The translations under genes and the position numbers were made by a program. The notes under the pieces are model-generated. The model ran no database searches. It was not told the DNA's origin and was given only the letters and a program-made list of their open reading frames with translations. This document shows, piece by piece, positions 24,855-34,809 of a DNA stretch of 50,970 nt. The stretch comes from Butyricicoccus_A sp964513445. GTDB lineage: Bacteria; Bacillota; Clostridia; Oscillospirales; Butyricicoccaceae. The DNA lies in the NCBI GenBank assembly GCA_964513445.1, contig CAZEMM010000007.1, positions 1 to 50,970 on the forward strand, given 5' to 3'. The stretch's first letter is position 1. Each line of letters starts with the position of its first letter.

Positions 24855-25460
24855 CTCGACAAATCGGGCGGGTGGAGCGCACCGGTTTCCCCACTTGAAT
24901 AGAACCAGTTGCATTGCTTTTGCGAAAGTATGCAGGGAGAGGGCGCAAGGCGCCCGCCCTCCCCCTGCACCCCTACCGGCGCTTGTGAGCACGAAGGCTG
25001 CTTGTCAAAATAGATGGCTTCCCCAAACGGATGCAGGGGCGTGGTGCCCGTCAAAAACTCCTGACGCCAAATGTTTTTGACGGGCGTTTCATTGTGCGCT
25101 GAGGGTTAAGGCCTATAATTGTAAACACTGGCGCGTAAAGGGTTCGTGATACGGTAATCTCTCCAGCGCTGAGAGTTAAAATTTTCGTTTGTAACTCTTC
25201 GGGCGCAAAAGGCAACAAGACCCACAGACGCATTCGCTACAGAGCGGCTGTGGCTGTGGGTCACCTCACGCTGCCGCACCGCAAAAACAGCGCGGTACGG
25301 TTTGCAGGCTGTTTGCTTTTGTCGCAAGCGCGGTGGGTCGCGGCCTGCCGGTGGCAGGTGAGCGCAGCGAAAGCGAGGCCCCGTCCTAATGTCACATACA
25401 TTCCTCGATGTAACAGCATGCTTCCGCCCAGGACATTCCCCCGGAACCTGTTTTTTCATA
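24855..25460 (-). repeat. Dispersed repeat, copy B (long form)
   Basis: Longest copy with copy D, in minus orientation between recF and remB. It carries the shared 13-bp hairpin (25046-25058 with 25073-25085) and, in the part missing from copies A and C, a second 9-bp hairpin GACCCACAG (25219-25227) with CTGTGGGTC (25254-25262). Its segment 25046-25200 is nearly identical to copy C. No transposase is present. Confidence 0.85.
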
Positions 25461-25702
25461 AAAGAAAAGACAATTGCATCAAATGAGAAACACAGTTTCG
25501 TCTGGAAAAAATTTCAAAAATAATACCCAAATTCAGTGAACACAGCTTGTCAAATCTTGTTGCTTTCGCTGGATTTTTTTATCCCAAAATTCGCTTTGCG
25601 TGAACTGTGCGTGCATTTTTAAATTTTTCGGAAAAAAGTGAGAAATAATGCGGTTATTCTGTGAAAAAAATTGGAAAAACACGTGCAGAAATACATAAAA
25701 AG

Positions 25703-25711
25703 TGGTATAAT
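25703..25711 (+). promoter_or_regulatory. Extended -10 promoter of remB
   Basis: TGGTATAAT at 25703-25711 without a clear -35; the gene starts 54 bp on. The 25461-25702 stretch is AT-rich and I see no gene in it. Confidence 0.5.
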
Positions 25712-25764
25712 AAAAAATAGAGTTGCGGGAGAATTTCTCCGCGGAAAAGCAGGGAGGAAAGCGT

Positions 25765-26025
25765 ATGTATCTGCATCTTGGACAGGATGTTATCGTACAT
25801 ACCGATTCGATCATCGGGATTTATGATATGGATACCGCGACGTGGTCCAAGCATACGCGCGCCTTTATGTCCGCATTGGAGAAGAGGGGACATGTCGTCC
25901 CTTTATTTGAAGATCTGCCAAAATCCTGCATCCTGTGTCAGCGGGGCGGCGAGCACACGCTGTATATCTCACAGCTGTCTACCGCGACGCTGCTGCGGAG
26001 AAGTGAACAGATTTTGTCGGAATGA
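25765..26025 (+). CDS. remB: Extracellular matrix regulator RemB-like (DUF370)
   Basis: Small DUF370-family protein. In Bacillus subtilis RemB (YaaB) sits between recF and gyrB and is linked to biofilm matrix gene control, as its paralogue RemA is a DNA-binding regulator. It has 86 residues with the typical MYLHLGQDVIVHTDSIIGIYD start. AGGGAGG lies 7 nt before ATG 25765; an in-frame start 14 codons upstream lacks a site. It is followed by a terminator, so it is probably monocistronic. Confidence 0.9.
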   Translation: MYLHLGQDVIVHTDSIIGIYDMDTATWSKHTRAFMSALEKRGHVVPLFEDLPKSCILCQRGGEHTLYISQLSTATLLRRSEQILSE

Positions 26026-26036
26026 TTGTAAAAAGG

Positions 26037-26072
26037 ACAGCGGTCGAGACCGGCGGCCGACGCTGTTTTTTT
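26037..26072 (+). terminator. remB terminator
   Basis: ACAGCG-(G)-TCG pairs with CGACGCTGT, ending at 26066, and is followed by a run of seven T. Confidence 0.8.
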
Positions 26073-26154
26073 CATGTATTGGCGCTCGGAAATATAGCTG
26101 AAGCCTGTAAGCACAGAGGAAAAATATAAGGCCCGTCGGAGAAATGGAACGGAA

Positions 26155-28095
26155 ATGATGAGTATAAGTGATGAGATGCTGGATTTGACCGTTACCGAGG
26201 CGTATGATGAAACGCAAATTCAGGTACTTGAAGGTCTGGAGGCTGTGCGTAAGCGTCCGGGCATGTATATCGGCTCAACGTCGGCGCGCGGTCTGCACCA
26301 TTTGGTGTATGAGATTGTGGACAATTCCATCGACGAGGCGCTGGCCGGCTACTGTACCCATATCGAGGTGATATTGGAGCAGGATCACGTTATCTGCGTG
26401 CGCGACAACGGACGCGGCATTCCGGTCGGCATTCATCCGCAGATAGGCATTCCGACGCTGGAGGTCGTATTGACCGTGCTGCACGCCGGCGGCAAATTCG
26501 GCGGCGAGGGCTATAAGGTTTCCGGCGGCCTGCACGGTGTCGGCTCGTCCGTCGTCAATGCGCTGTCCGAATGGCTGGAAGCGACCGTGTACGACGGCGA
26601 AAATAAATATACGATGAAATTTGCGCGCGGCAAGACCATCTCGCCGCTGCGCGCTGCGCCATGCACACATGAAACAGGTACGACCATCCGTTTCAAGGCA
26701 GATGACCAGATTTTTGAGACGCTCGAATATGATTATGAAATACTGGAAAATCGTCTGCAGGAGCAGGCGTTCCTGAACGGCGGCATCCGGATCACGCTGC
26801 GTGATGAGCGCGACCCGGAGGATGAGGTGCGCGAGGAGGTCATGCATTACGAGGGCGGCATCAAGCAGTTTGTCACCTATTTAAACCGCAATAAAACGCC
26901 GCTGCACGACGAGGTCATCTATGTCGAAGGCTCGCGTGATACCTCCATGGCAGAGGTCGCCATGCAGTATACCGACGGCTATAATGAAAACATGCTGTCG
27001 TTTGCAAATAACATCAACACGACGGAGGGCGGCACGCATGAGACCGGCTTTAAGTCCGCGCTGACCAAGGTCATCAATGATTACGCGCGGAAATTCGGCC
27101 TGCTGAAGGAAAGTGAAAAGAACTTTTCCGGCGAAGACGTGCGCGAGGGTTTGACAGCGATTATTTCCGTGAAGCTGGTCGAGGCGCAGTTTGAAGGCCA
27201 GACCAAAACCAAGCTGGGCAATTCTGACATGCGCACGCTGGTCGAATCTATGCTGACGGAAAAGCTGACGGTATTCTTTGAGGAAAATCCGGCGGTCGCC
27301 AAGACCATCATTGACAAGGCGCAGACGGCATCGCGGGCGCGCGAGGCGGCGCGCAAGGCGCGTGAGCTGACACGGCGCAAAAGCGCGCTGGAATCCGGCT
27401 CACTGCCGGGCAAGCTGGCGGACTGCCAGGAACGCGATCCGGAACTGACGGAAATCTACATCGTCGAGGGCGATTCCGCGGGCGGCTCCGCCAAGCTGGG
27501 ACGCGACCGCAGATTTCAGGCGATTCTGCCGCTGTGGGGCAAGATGCTCAATGTCGAGAAGGCGCGTCTTGATCGCGTTTACGGAAATGATAAGCTGACC
27601 CCGATGATCACCGCGTTTGGCGCGGGCTTCGGTGAGGATTTTGATCCGTCCAAGCTGCGCTATGGCAAAATTATCCTCATGGCAGATGCCGATGTCGACG
27701 GCAGCCATATCCGCACGCTGCTTATGACGTTTTTCTTCCGTTACATGCGTCCGCTCATCGAGCAGGGGCATGTCTATATCGCGCAGCCGCCGCTGTTTAA
27801 AAATACCAAGGGCAAAACGGTGCGCTACACCTATACGGAGCAGGAGCAGCTGGATGTGCTGGCGGAAATGGGCGCAGGTGTGGATATCCAGCGCTATAAG
27901 GGTCTGGGTGAGATGGATCCGGAGCAGCTGTGGGAAACCACGATGAATCCGGAAAACCGCACGCTTTTGCAGGTGCATCTGGAGGATGCGGCGATGGCGG
28001 ATGAAATTTTCACGCTGCTGATGGGCGAGAAGGTTGAGCCGCGCCGTGAATTCATCCAGAAAAATGCAAAATATGTCAGTAATTTGGATATTTAA
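26155..28095 (+). CDS. gyrB: DNA gyrase subunit B
   Basis: ATPase and TOPRIM subunit of gyrase, which introduces negative supercoils. It has 646 residues. The GHKL ATPase has VLEGLEAVRKRPGMYIGS, EIVDNSIDEALAG, DNGRGIPVG and GGLHGVGSSVVNALS. The TOPRIM segment has IVEGDSAGGSAKLGRDR and DADVDGSHIRTLL. The length and motifs fit the Gram-positive gyrase B family. Either ATG of the initial ATGATG could start. gyrA follows after 29 bp. Confidence 0.97.
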   Translation: MMSISDEMLDLTVTEAYDETQIQVLEGLEAVRKRPGMYIGSTSARGLHHLVYEIVDNSIDEALAGYCTHIEVILEQDHVICVRDNGRGIPVGIHPQIGIPTLEVVLTVLHAGGKFGGEGYKVSGGLHGVGSSVVNALSEWLEATVYDGENKYTMKFARGKTISPLRAAPCTHETGTTIRFKADDQIFETLEYDYEILENRLQEQAFLNGGIRITLRDERDPEDEVREEVMHYEGGIKQFVTYLNRNKTPLHDEVIYVEGSRDTSMAEVAMQYTDGYNENMLSFANNINTTEGGTHETGFKSALTKVINDYARKFGLLKESEKNFSGEDVREGLTAIISVKLVEAQFEGQTKTKLGNSDMRTLVESMLTEKLTVFFEENPAVAKTIIDKAQTASRAREAARKARELTRRKSALESGSLPGKLADCQERDPELTEIYIVEGDSAGGSAKLGRDRRFQAILPLWGKMLNVEKARLDRVYGNDKLTPMITAFGAGFGEDFDPSKLRYGKIILMADADVDGSHIRTLLMTFFFRYMRPLIEQGHVYIAQPPLFKNTKGKTVRYTYTEQEQLDVLAEMGAGVDIQRYKGLGEMDPEQLWETTMNPENRTLLQVHLEDAAMADEIFTLLMGEKVEPRREFIQKNAKYVSNLDI

Positions 28096-28124
28096 GAGAA
28101 AATGCTTGCCAGAGAGGAGAAGCA

Positions 28125-30746
28125 ATGAGTAAAAAGAATCCACAGGAACACCTGATAAGCGTGGAGAGCTTTGCGAATCAGAAGATCATTCCGGTCGATC
28201 TGGAACGCGAAATGAAAAAATCCTATATTGATTACGCGATGTCGGTTATTGTCGGCCGTGCGCTGCCGGACGCGCGCGACGGACTCAAGCCGGTACACCG
28301 CCGTATTTTATATGCCATGTATGAGGATCATCTGACCTATGACCGTCCGTACCGCAAATGTGCGACGGCCGTCGGTAATGTCCTCGGCCGGTATCATCCG
28401 CATGGCGACGCGTCGGTATATGACGCGCTGGTGCGCATGGCGCAGCCGTTTTCCCTGCGCTATACGATGATCGACGGTCACGGCAACTTTGGCTCGATGG
28501 ACGGTGATCCGCCGGCGGCATATCGTTATACGGAGGCGCGTCTGAGCAAGATGGCGGCCTATATGCTGTCGGATATTGAAAAGGAAACCGTCGATTTCAT
28601 GCCAAATTTTGACGACAACCGCAAGGAACCTATCGTGCTGCCGTCCCGTTTCCCGCATATGCTGGTCAACGGCTCACAGGGCATTGCCGTTGGCATGGCG
28701 ACCAATATGCCGCCGCACAATCTGACAGAGGTCATTGACGGCATCTGCCATGTCATCGACCATCCGGAGGCCGGTATGGAGGAAATCTGCCAGTATATCA
28801 AGGGACCGGATTTTCCGACCGGCGGCATTATCATGGGACGCAGCGGCATCCGCGCGGCCTATACGACCGGACGCGGCAAGATCAAGGTGCGCGCCCGCAC
28901 GGAAATCGAGGAGATGCATAACGGCAGACAGCGCATCGTCGCGACCGAGATTCCGTATATGGTCAATAAGGCGCGTCTGGTGGAATCCATTGCCGATCTG
29001 GTCAAAAATAAGCGTGTGGAAGGAATTTCCGATTTGCGCGACGAATCCGACCGCGAGGGTGTGCGCATTGTCGTCGAATTAAAGCGCGACGCCAACGCGC
29101 AGGTCATTCTCAATCAGCTGTTTCATTACACGCAGATGCAGGAGACATTCTCCGTCAATAATCTTGCGCTGGTCAACAACACGCCGCGCACGCTCAATCT
29201 GCGCGAGCTGATCGACCAGTACATCGAATTTCAGCGTGAGGTCATTGAACGGCGCACACGCTTTGATCTTCGCAAGGCGGAGCACCGCGCGCATATCCTG
29301 GAGGGCTTAAAGGTCGCGACCGACAACATTGACCGCATTATTGAGATCATCCGCGCGTCCGCAAATGAAGCGGATGCAAAGGTCAACCTGACACTGGAAC
29401 CGTTTATCATCAATCAGATCGCGCTGCTTGGCATTGTCGGCGGCAGGGAGAATTTTGAGTTTCATCTGGATGAGGAGCAGGCGCAGGCCATTGTCAGCAT
29501 GCGTCTCGGCCGTCTGTCCGGTCTGGAACGGCAGAAGATCAACGATGAATACGATGAGATTGAGGATAAGATCCACAGGCTGATGGATGTGCTCACCAGC
29601 CGGGAAAAGATGCTGGGTGTCGTCAAGACAGAGCTGATGGAGATCCGCGAAAAATTCGGTGACGCGCGCCGCACCAGCATTGAAAATGTGGACAATGAAA
29701 TTGACATTGAGGATTTGATCGAGCGCGAGGAATGTGCATATACGCTGACGCATTATGGCTATATCAAGCGTATGCCGACCTCGACCTATCGTTCACAGCG
29801 GCGCGGCGGGCGCGGCGTGAGCGCGATGAGCCAGCGTGATGAGGATTTTGCAGAAATTTTGTTTACCGCATCGTCGCATGATATCATTTTGTTCTTTACC
29901 AGCGCCGGTAAGGTGTATCGACTCAAGGGCTATCAGATTCCGGAGACCAGCCGCACGGCAAAGGGCACGAATCTGGTTAATCTGTTGGAGATGGACAGCG
30001 GCGAGACGGTTTCCGCGATGTTTGCCATCAGTGAATTTGATGCGGAGCGGTATTTGTTCTTTGCAACGGAGCAGGGCACAGTCAAGCGTGTCGCGCTGTC
30101 CGAGCTGACCAATATCCGCCGAGTCGGCCTGCGCGCGCTGACGCTCAATGAGGGCGATAAGCTGATCGATGTGCGCCTGACAGACGGCAAACAGAATATC
30201 CTGCTTGTAACAGCAAAGGGACGCGCGATCTGCTTCCCGGAGACCGAGGTGCGCGCGATGGGCAGAGCTGCGGTTGGCGTGCGCGGTATTGCCCTGCAGG
30301 AGGGCGACCGTGTCATCGGCGGCGTGCGCGCCCGTCCGGAGGGCGAGGTGCTCACCGTCACACAGAATGGCTTTGGCAAACGCACACCGGTCAGTGAGTA
30401 TTCCCTTCATCATCGCGGCGGTCAGGGCATTCTGACGCATCAGCTGAGTGAAAAGACGGGCGATATTGCCGGAGCGGCGGTCGTCGACCCGGATAACGAT
30501 ATCATGATTATTACGGATGGCGGCGTGCTTATTCGCACAGAGGTTGCGGATATCCGTCAGTGCGGCAGAAATTCGCGCGGCGTCATCGTCATGCGCACCG
30601 GCGAGGATGTCCGCGTCAATGCGATCACGCGTCTGGATCATGAGGAAGAGAGCGATGAGGACGAGGAAATGCCGGAACAGTCTGAAGAAATATTAGAAAA
30701 CGCGGAGCCTGCTGTCATTGAGAATGAAAATGGCGCAGACGAATAA
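28125..30746 (+). CDS. gyrA: DNA gyrase subunit A
   Basis: DNA breakage-reunion subunit of gyrase. It has 873 residues. The active-site tyrosine is Tyr135 in YRYTEARL, and the C-terminal wrapping domain has the GyrA box QRRGGRG that distinguishes gyrase from topoisomerase IV. In the quinolone-determining region HPHGDASVYD, Ala96 occupies the place of E. coli Ser83 and Asp100 that of Asp87. The last ~35 residues are strongly acidic. Its 3' end overlaps the start of rnhA. Confidence 0.97.
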   Translation: MSKKNPQEHLISVESFANQKIIPVDLEREMKKSYIDYAMSVIVGRALPDARDGLKPVHRRILYAMYEDHLTYDRPYRKCATAVGNVLGRYHPHGDASVYDALVRMAQPFSLRYTMIDGHGNFGSMDGDPPAAYRYTEARLSKMAAYMLSDIEKETVDFMPNFDDNRKEPIVLPSRFPHMLVNGSQGIAVGMATNMPPHNLTEVIDGICHVIDHPEAGMEEICQYIKGPDFPTGGIIMGRSGIRAAYTTGRGKIKVRARTEIEEMHNGRQRIVATEIPYMVNKARLVESIADLVKNKRVEGISDLRDESDREGVRIVVELKRDANAQVILNQLFHYTQMQETFSVNNLALVNNTPRTLNLRELIDQYIEFQREVIERRTRFDLRKAEHRAHILEGLKVATDNIDRIIEIIRASANEADAKVNLTLEPFIINQIALLGIVGGRENFEFHLDEEQAQAIVSMRLGRLSGLERQKINDEYDEIEDKIHRLMDVLTSREKMLGVVKTELMEIREKFGDARRTSIENVDNEIDIEDLIEREECAYTLTHYGYIKRMPTSTYRSQRRGGRGVSAMSQRDEDFAEILFTASSHDIILFFTSAGKVYRLKGYQIPETSRTAKGTNLVNLLEMDSGETVSAMFAISEFDAERYLFFATEQGTVKRVALSELTNIRRVGLRALTLNEGDKLIDVRLTDGKQNILLVTAKGRAICFPETEVRAMGRAAVGVRGIALQEGDRVIGGVRARPEGEVLTVTQNGFGKRTPVSEYSLHHRGGQGILTHQLSEKTGDIAGAAVVDPDNDIMIITDGGVLIRTEVADIRQCGRNSRGVIVMRTGEDVRVNAITRLDHEEESDEDEEMPEQSEEILENAEPAVIENENGADE

Positions 30747-31191
30747 AAAACATGTCATTGCTTACACCGATGGCGCCTGCTCGGGCAATCCCGGCCCGGG
30801 CGGGTACGGTGTGATTTTGCAGTACGGGGAGCACCGAAAGGAGCTGAGTGAGGGCTTTGCACAGACCACCAACAACCGTATGGAGCTGCTCGGTGTGATT
30901 ACTGCGCTGGAGGCGCTGAAAACGCCCTGCGAAGTGGATTTGTATTCCGACAGCAAATATGTCGTCGATGCAATCCAAAAGGGCTGGGCGGTCAAATGGC
31001 GCAAAAAAAACTGGATGCGCACGCCAAAGGAGCCGGCAAAAAATCCCGATCTGTGGGAACGGCTGCTGGATTTGCTGGAGGTACATGAGGTTACCTTCCA
31101 TTGGGTTAAGGGACATGCGCAAAATGAAAATAACAATCGGTGTGATGAGCTGGCAGTGCAGGCATGGAAGAAAATAAAAAATAACGATTAG
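30724..31191 (+). CDS. rnhA: Ribonuclease HI
   Basis: Cleaves RNA in RNA-DNA hybrids. It has 155 residues from ATG 30724 (ATG 30730 and a TTG at 30718 are alternatives), lying within the last codons of gyrA. The four acidic catalytic residues are in YTDGACSGNPG, NNRMELLGVI, LYSDSKYVVDAI and NRCDELAV. The basic handle KWRKKNWMRTP is present. Translational coupling with gyrA is likely. Confidence 0.95.
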   Translation: MKMAQTNKKHVIAYTDGACSGNPGPGGYGVILQYGEHRKELSEGFAQTTNNRMELLGVITALEALKTPCEVDLYSDSKYVVDAIQKGWAVKWRKKNWMRTPKEPAKNPDLWERLLDLLEVHEVTFHWVKGHAQNENNNRCDELAVQAWKKIKNND

Positions 31192-31232
31192 TATAATTTT
31201 TATATTTATTTTTTGAAAGTAAATTTATTTTA

Positions 31233-31600
31233 TAAGACCCAGCAGTGAGAGTCGCAGACGGCTCGACAATCGGGTGGGTGGGCGCGCCGGTTTCCCCACT
31301 TGAATAGAACCAGTTGCATTGCTTTTGCGAAAGTATGCAGGGAGAGGGCGCAAGGCGCCCGCCCTCCCCCTGCACCCCTACCGGCGCTTGTGAGCACGAA
31401 GGCTGCTTGTCAAAATAGATGGCTTCCCCAAACGGATGCAGGGGCGTGGTGCCCGTCAAAAACTCCTGACGCCAAATGTTTTTGACGGGCGTTTCATTGT
31501 GCGCTGAGGGTTATGGCCTGTAATTGTAAACACTGGTGCGTAAAGGGTTTGTGATACGGTAATCTCTTCAGCGCTGAGAGTTAATATTTGCGTTTGTCTT
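31233..31600 (-). repeat. Dispersed repeat, copy C
   Basis: Minus orientation between rnhA and the TrmN6-like gene. It has the same 13-bp hairpin as the others (31451-31463 with 31478-31490) and very high identity to copy B in the core. It lacks the 5' third seen in B and D. The gap 31192-31670 holds nothing else recognisable; AT-rich DNA flanks the repeat. Confidence 0.85.
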
Positions 31601-31670
31601 GCTTTTGCAGAAAAAAACAACAAAATGTAAATTATATAAACAAATATACAGGACATAATTGGAGATTTCC

Positions 31671-32402
31671 ATGAGACAGACCGACATGTTATGGAACGGA
31701 TATCGCATTATACAAGATGACCAATTTTTCAAGCTGGGACAGGACAGTATGCTCCTGTCCGCTTTTGCTGTGCCGCCGCATCGGGCGAGGGTGCTGGATT
31801 TGGGCTGTGGCAATGGGGCGTTGGGTATCCTGCTGCACATGCGCAATATACACAAGAATCTCCGCATTACCGGATTGGAGCTTCAGCCGGAGGTGGCGGA
31901 GCTGGCGCGTGAAAATTTAAGAATGAACGGAATGGAGCAGACAGCGGAGATCATTACCGGCGATTTAAAGCGGCATAAGCAGCTGTATCCGACCGGCGCA
32001 TTTGATTATATCATCTGCAATCCGCCGTATTTTTCCGAAAACAGCGGATATCGCACAAGGGCAAAGCATAAGCAGACCGCCAGACAGGAGTTTTCATGCA
32101 GTCTGGAGGATGTGGTGCAGGCCGCCGCGTATTTTGTCAAATTTGGCGGACGCGCCGCGTTTGTCTATCGTCCGGAACGCGTGTGTGAGCTGATTTCTGT
32201 GCTGCAATCGCGCGATTTACAGCCCAAACGCCTGCGTTTTGTACATCAGCATGCGGCTTCTGCACCATCTGCCGTGCTGCTGGAGGCACGTCGGGGAAGT
32301 GCGCCCGGTGTGCAGGTTCTGCCGCCGCTACTGGTGTGCGGCGAGGATGGGACACATACGGCAGAATATCGCGCGATCTATCATGAGGAGGATTTTGCAT
32401 GA
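31671..32402 (+). CDS. TrmN6-like tRNA1(Val) adenine-N6 methyltransferase
   Basis: SAM-dependent N6-adenine methyltransferase resembling TrmN6 (YfiC/YabB), which modifies A37 of tRNA-Val in E. coli. It has 243 residues from ATG 31671 (GGAG 6 nt upstream). The SAM motif is VLDLGCGNGALGILL, and the N6-adenine motif is ICNPPYF. The N-terminal segment YRIIQDDQFFKLGQDSMLL is typical of the family. Its stop overlaps the rsmI start by four bases, a widespread pairing in Firmicutes. The exact target in this organism is inferred. Confidence 0.88.
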   Translation: MRQTDMLWNGYRIIQDDQFFKLGQDSMLLSAFAVPPHRARVLDLGCGNGALGILLHMRNIHKNLRITGLELQPEVAELARENLRMNGMEQTAEIITGDLKRHKQLYPTGAFDYIICNPPYFSENSGYRTRAKHKQTARQEFSCSLEDVVQAAAYFVKFGGRAAFVYRPERVCELISVLQSRDLQPKRLRFVHQHAASAPSAVLLEARRGSAPGVQVLPPLLVCGEDGTHTAEYRAIYHEEDFA

Positions 32403-33241
32403 GCGGAACGCTGTATCTGGTGGCAACGCCGATTGGTAATTTGGAGGATATCACCTACCGTGCCGTCCGCGTTTTGAGGGAAGTGGATTTTGTCGCGGCG
32501 GAGGACACGCGTGTCAGCGGTAAGCTGCTGCATTATTTTGATATCAGTAAACCGCTCGTCAGCTATCACGAGCATAACCGCAGGCAGCGCGGCCCGGAGC
32601 TGGTGCAGCGGATGCTGAAGGGGGAGATGTGTGCGCTTGTGACGGATGCCGGTACGCCGGCGATCAGCGATCCGGGCGAGGAGTTGGCGAATTTATGCCA
32701 TGAAGCTGGAATCGCTGTGGTTCCCATTCCGGGCGCGTGTGCCGCCGTGTGCGCATTGGCGCAGAGCGGTCTTTCCTCAGACAAGTGGTGCTTTGAGGGC
32801 TTTTTGCCGACGGCGAATAAACCGCGCCGCGAACGGCTCGCGGCACTGAGGGAGGAAACGCGCACGTGTATTGTATACGAAGCGCCGCATCGTCTGCGCG
32901 CAACGCTGCGGGATTTGGCGGATGCGCTGGGGGAGCGGCGCGTCAGCATGTCACGCGAGCTGACCAAGCTGCATGAGCAATGCCTGCGCATGACGCTGCC
33001 GCAGGCGGTTCAATATTATACCGGGCAGGAGCCGCGCGGCGAATATGTTCTCGTGATTGAAGGCGCACAGCCCGATCAGGAAAAGCAGGAGGCCGATCGT
33101 CTGCAACAGGCGATTTGCTTAACGGAGGAGCTGACTGCCGCGGGCCTGACGCTGCGCGATGCCGTCAAGCAGGCCGCAAAGCAGACCGGCGCGCGCAAGA
33201 ACCAGCTGTATCAGATCATGCTGGAACACGGAGAGGCATGA
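32399..33241 (+). CDS. rsmI: 16S rRNA (cytidine1402-2'-O)-methyltransferase RsmI
   Basis: Tetrapyrrole-methylase-fold enzyme that 2'-O-methylates C1402 of 16S rRNA. It has 280 residues. Diagnostic segments are LYLVATPIGNLEDITYRA at the start, AAEDTRVSGKLL, LVTDAGTPAISDPGEELA and VVPIPGACAAVCALAQSGL. ATG 32399 overlaps the previous stop. No clear terminator follows. Confidence 0.96.
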   Translation: MSGTLYLVATPIGNLEDITYRAVRVLREVDFVAAEDTRVSGKLLHYFDISKPLVSYHEHNRRQRGPELVQRMLKGEMCALVTDAGTPAISDPGEELANLCHEAGIAVVPIPGACAAVCALAQSGLSSDKWCFEGFLPTANKPRRERLAALREETRTCIVYEAPHRLRATLRDLADALGERRVSMSRELTKLHEQCLRMTLPQAVQYYTGQEPRGEYVLVIEGAQPDQEKQEADRLQQAICLTEELTAAGLTLRDAVKQAAKQTGARKNQLYQIMLEHGEA

Positions 33242-33448
33242 GACAATGCGGCGGCACATAGCCTGCATCCTGTGCAACAATTGCATAATTTTAAAATATT
33301 AATTTGTGTACAGTGGAGAAAATTGTGAATAAGATGCGAATTCTATCCGATTTTCTTGCAATTGACAGATAAACGTGCTATGTTTTTGACAGATCGAAAG
33401 GATCGTTTGAGCTGCTCAGTTTTGATCACAATGAAGGAGGAATCAATT

Positions 33449-34738
33449 GTGAGCATTCTTGTAAAGATCAACGCGTTGGTCATTACAATTATTTCACTGT
33501 TATATTGCTATCAAATGTTTTATATTGCAGTTGTATTTATTGGGGAATGGCTGCAAAAACGCAGGGCAAAGGCGCTACATGAGCCGCCGGTGACACAGCA
33601 TCGGTTCGCCGCAATTATTTCCGCGCGCAATGAATCTGCGGTCATCGGTCAGCTGATCGATACGATCAAAGGGCAGAATTATCCGGCAGAGCTGCTGGAC
33701 GCGATTGTCATTGCGGATAACTGCACGGATGACACTGCGCAGGTTGCGCGCGGGCACGGCGCAATTGTTTATGAGCGCTTTAATCAGGAAAAGGTCGGCA
33801 AGGGCTTTGCCCTCAATTACGCGTTTCATCAGATCGCGCGCGATTATGGCGACAGCTATTATGACGCCTATGTCATCATTGACGCGGATAATCTTCTGGA
33901 TGAGAATTATTTTAAGGAAATCAATAAAACCTATAGCAAGGGATATCGGATTTGCACAAGCTATCGAAATTCTAAAAATTTCGATACCAATTGGATTTCG
34001 GCGGGCTACGCGCTGTGGTTTTTGCGCGAGTCGAAATTCCTCAACAATGCCCGCATGATGCTCGGCTCCAGCTGTGCGGTTTCCGGCAGCGGCTTTATGG
34101 TGGCCAGTGAAATCATTCGCGAGCGCGGCGGCTGGAATTATCATCTGCTCACGGAGGATATCGAATTTACGGTTGATACGGTCATCCGGGGAGAGACGAT
34201 TGGCTATTGCGCGGGCGCGATGCTGTATGACGAGCAGCCGACGAAATTTGACCAGTCGTGGAATCAGCGCTTGCGCTGGAGCAAGGGCTTTTATCAGGTT
34301 GCCAAAAATTATGGCGGCAGATTGAGCGGTGGAATTGTAAAAAAACATCGCATTCAAGCGTTTTCCTGCTATGATTTGACGATGACAGTTATGCCGGCGA
34401 TGCTGGTTACGGTTGTCATTTTGCTGGTTGATTTTATTATGCTGCTGACGGCATATTTTGGATCGACCTATATGCCGCATTTGACGCAGCTTATGATACA
34501 CACGCTTCTGTTCTGGATCGGCGGCTATTACAGCTCTCTGTACATCATGGGCGCGCTGACGCTGATTACCGAGCGAAAGAGAATCAGCTGCCCGGTCTAT
34601 AAACGGATTTTGTATTCGTTTACCTTCCCGATTTTTCAGATGACCTATTTGCCGATTTCGTTCGTTTCGCTGTTTAAAAAGGTGGAATGGAAGCCCATTC
34701 GGCATGATGTTGCGAAAACCTTGAATGAGGTGCGATAA
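33449..34738 (+). CDS. Processive-type family 2 glycosyltransferase, membrane
   Basis: Integral membrane glycosyltransferase. It has 429 residues from GTG 33449, which AAGGAGG (33434-33440) precedes by 8 nt; an upstream in-frame ATG at 33431 has no site. One membrane helix near the start (INALVITIISLLYCYQMFYI) precedes a GT2 catalytic domain with VIADNCTDDTA, VIIDADN, LTEDIEF and QRLRWSKG, the D, DxD, ED and Q(R)xRW set of cellulose/poly-GlcNAc-type synthases. Three C-terminal hydrophobic segments follow. The product polysaccharide or glycolipid is unknown; no exporter or accessory gene is adjacent. TTGCAA-N17-TATGTT (33356-33384) is a possible promoter. Confidence 0.85.
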   Translation: MSILVKINALVITIISLLYCYQMFYIAVVFIGEWLQKRRAKALHEPPVTQHRFAAIISARNESAVIGQLIDTIKGQNYPAELLDAIVIADNCTDDTAQVARGHGAIVYERFNQEKVGKGFALNYAFHQIARDYGDSYYDAYVIIDADNLLDENYFKEINKTYSKGYRICTSYRNSKNFDTNWISAGYALWFLRESKFLNNARMMLGSSCAVSGSGFMVASEIIRERGGWNYHLLTEDIEFTVDTVIRGETIGYCAGAMLYDEQPTKFDQSWNQRLRWSKGFYQVAKNYGGRLSGGIVKKHRIQAFSCYDLTMTVMPAMLVTVVILLVDFIMLLTAYFGSTYMPHLTQLMIHTLLFWIGGYYSSLYIMGALTLITERKRISCPVYKRILYSFTFPIFQMTYLPISFVSLFKKVEWKPIRHDVAKTLNEVR

Positions 34739-34770
34739 ATACTTTCTGTATAATTTAAAAATAAATATAC

Positions 34771-34809
34771 AAAAAAATCTCGGAGATCTTGTGTCTCGGA
34801 GATTTTTTT
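34771..34809 (+). terminator. Terminator of the glycosyltransferase gene
   Basis: AAAAAAATCTC-GGAG pairs (one mismatch) with CTC-GGAGATTTTTTT; the T-run is seven bases. Confidence 0.85.

Noticed and set aside
24895..25080. 61-codon ORF repeated at 31300-31485
   Set aside because: Lies within the dispersed repeat without a ribosome site; treated as repeat sequence, not a gene.
33575..34705. 376-codon minus-strand ORF
   Set aside because: Antisense to the GT2 glycosyltransferase, whose motifs are intact.
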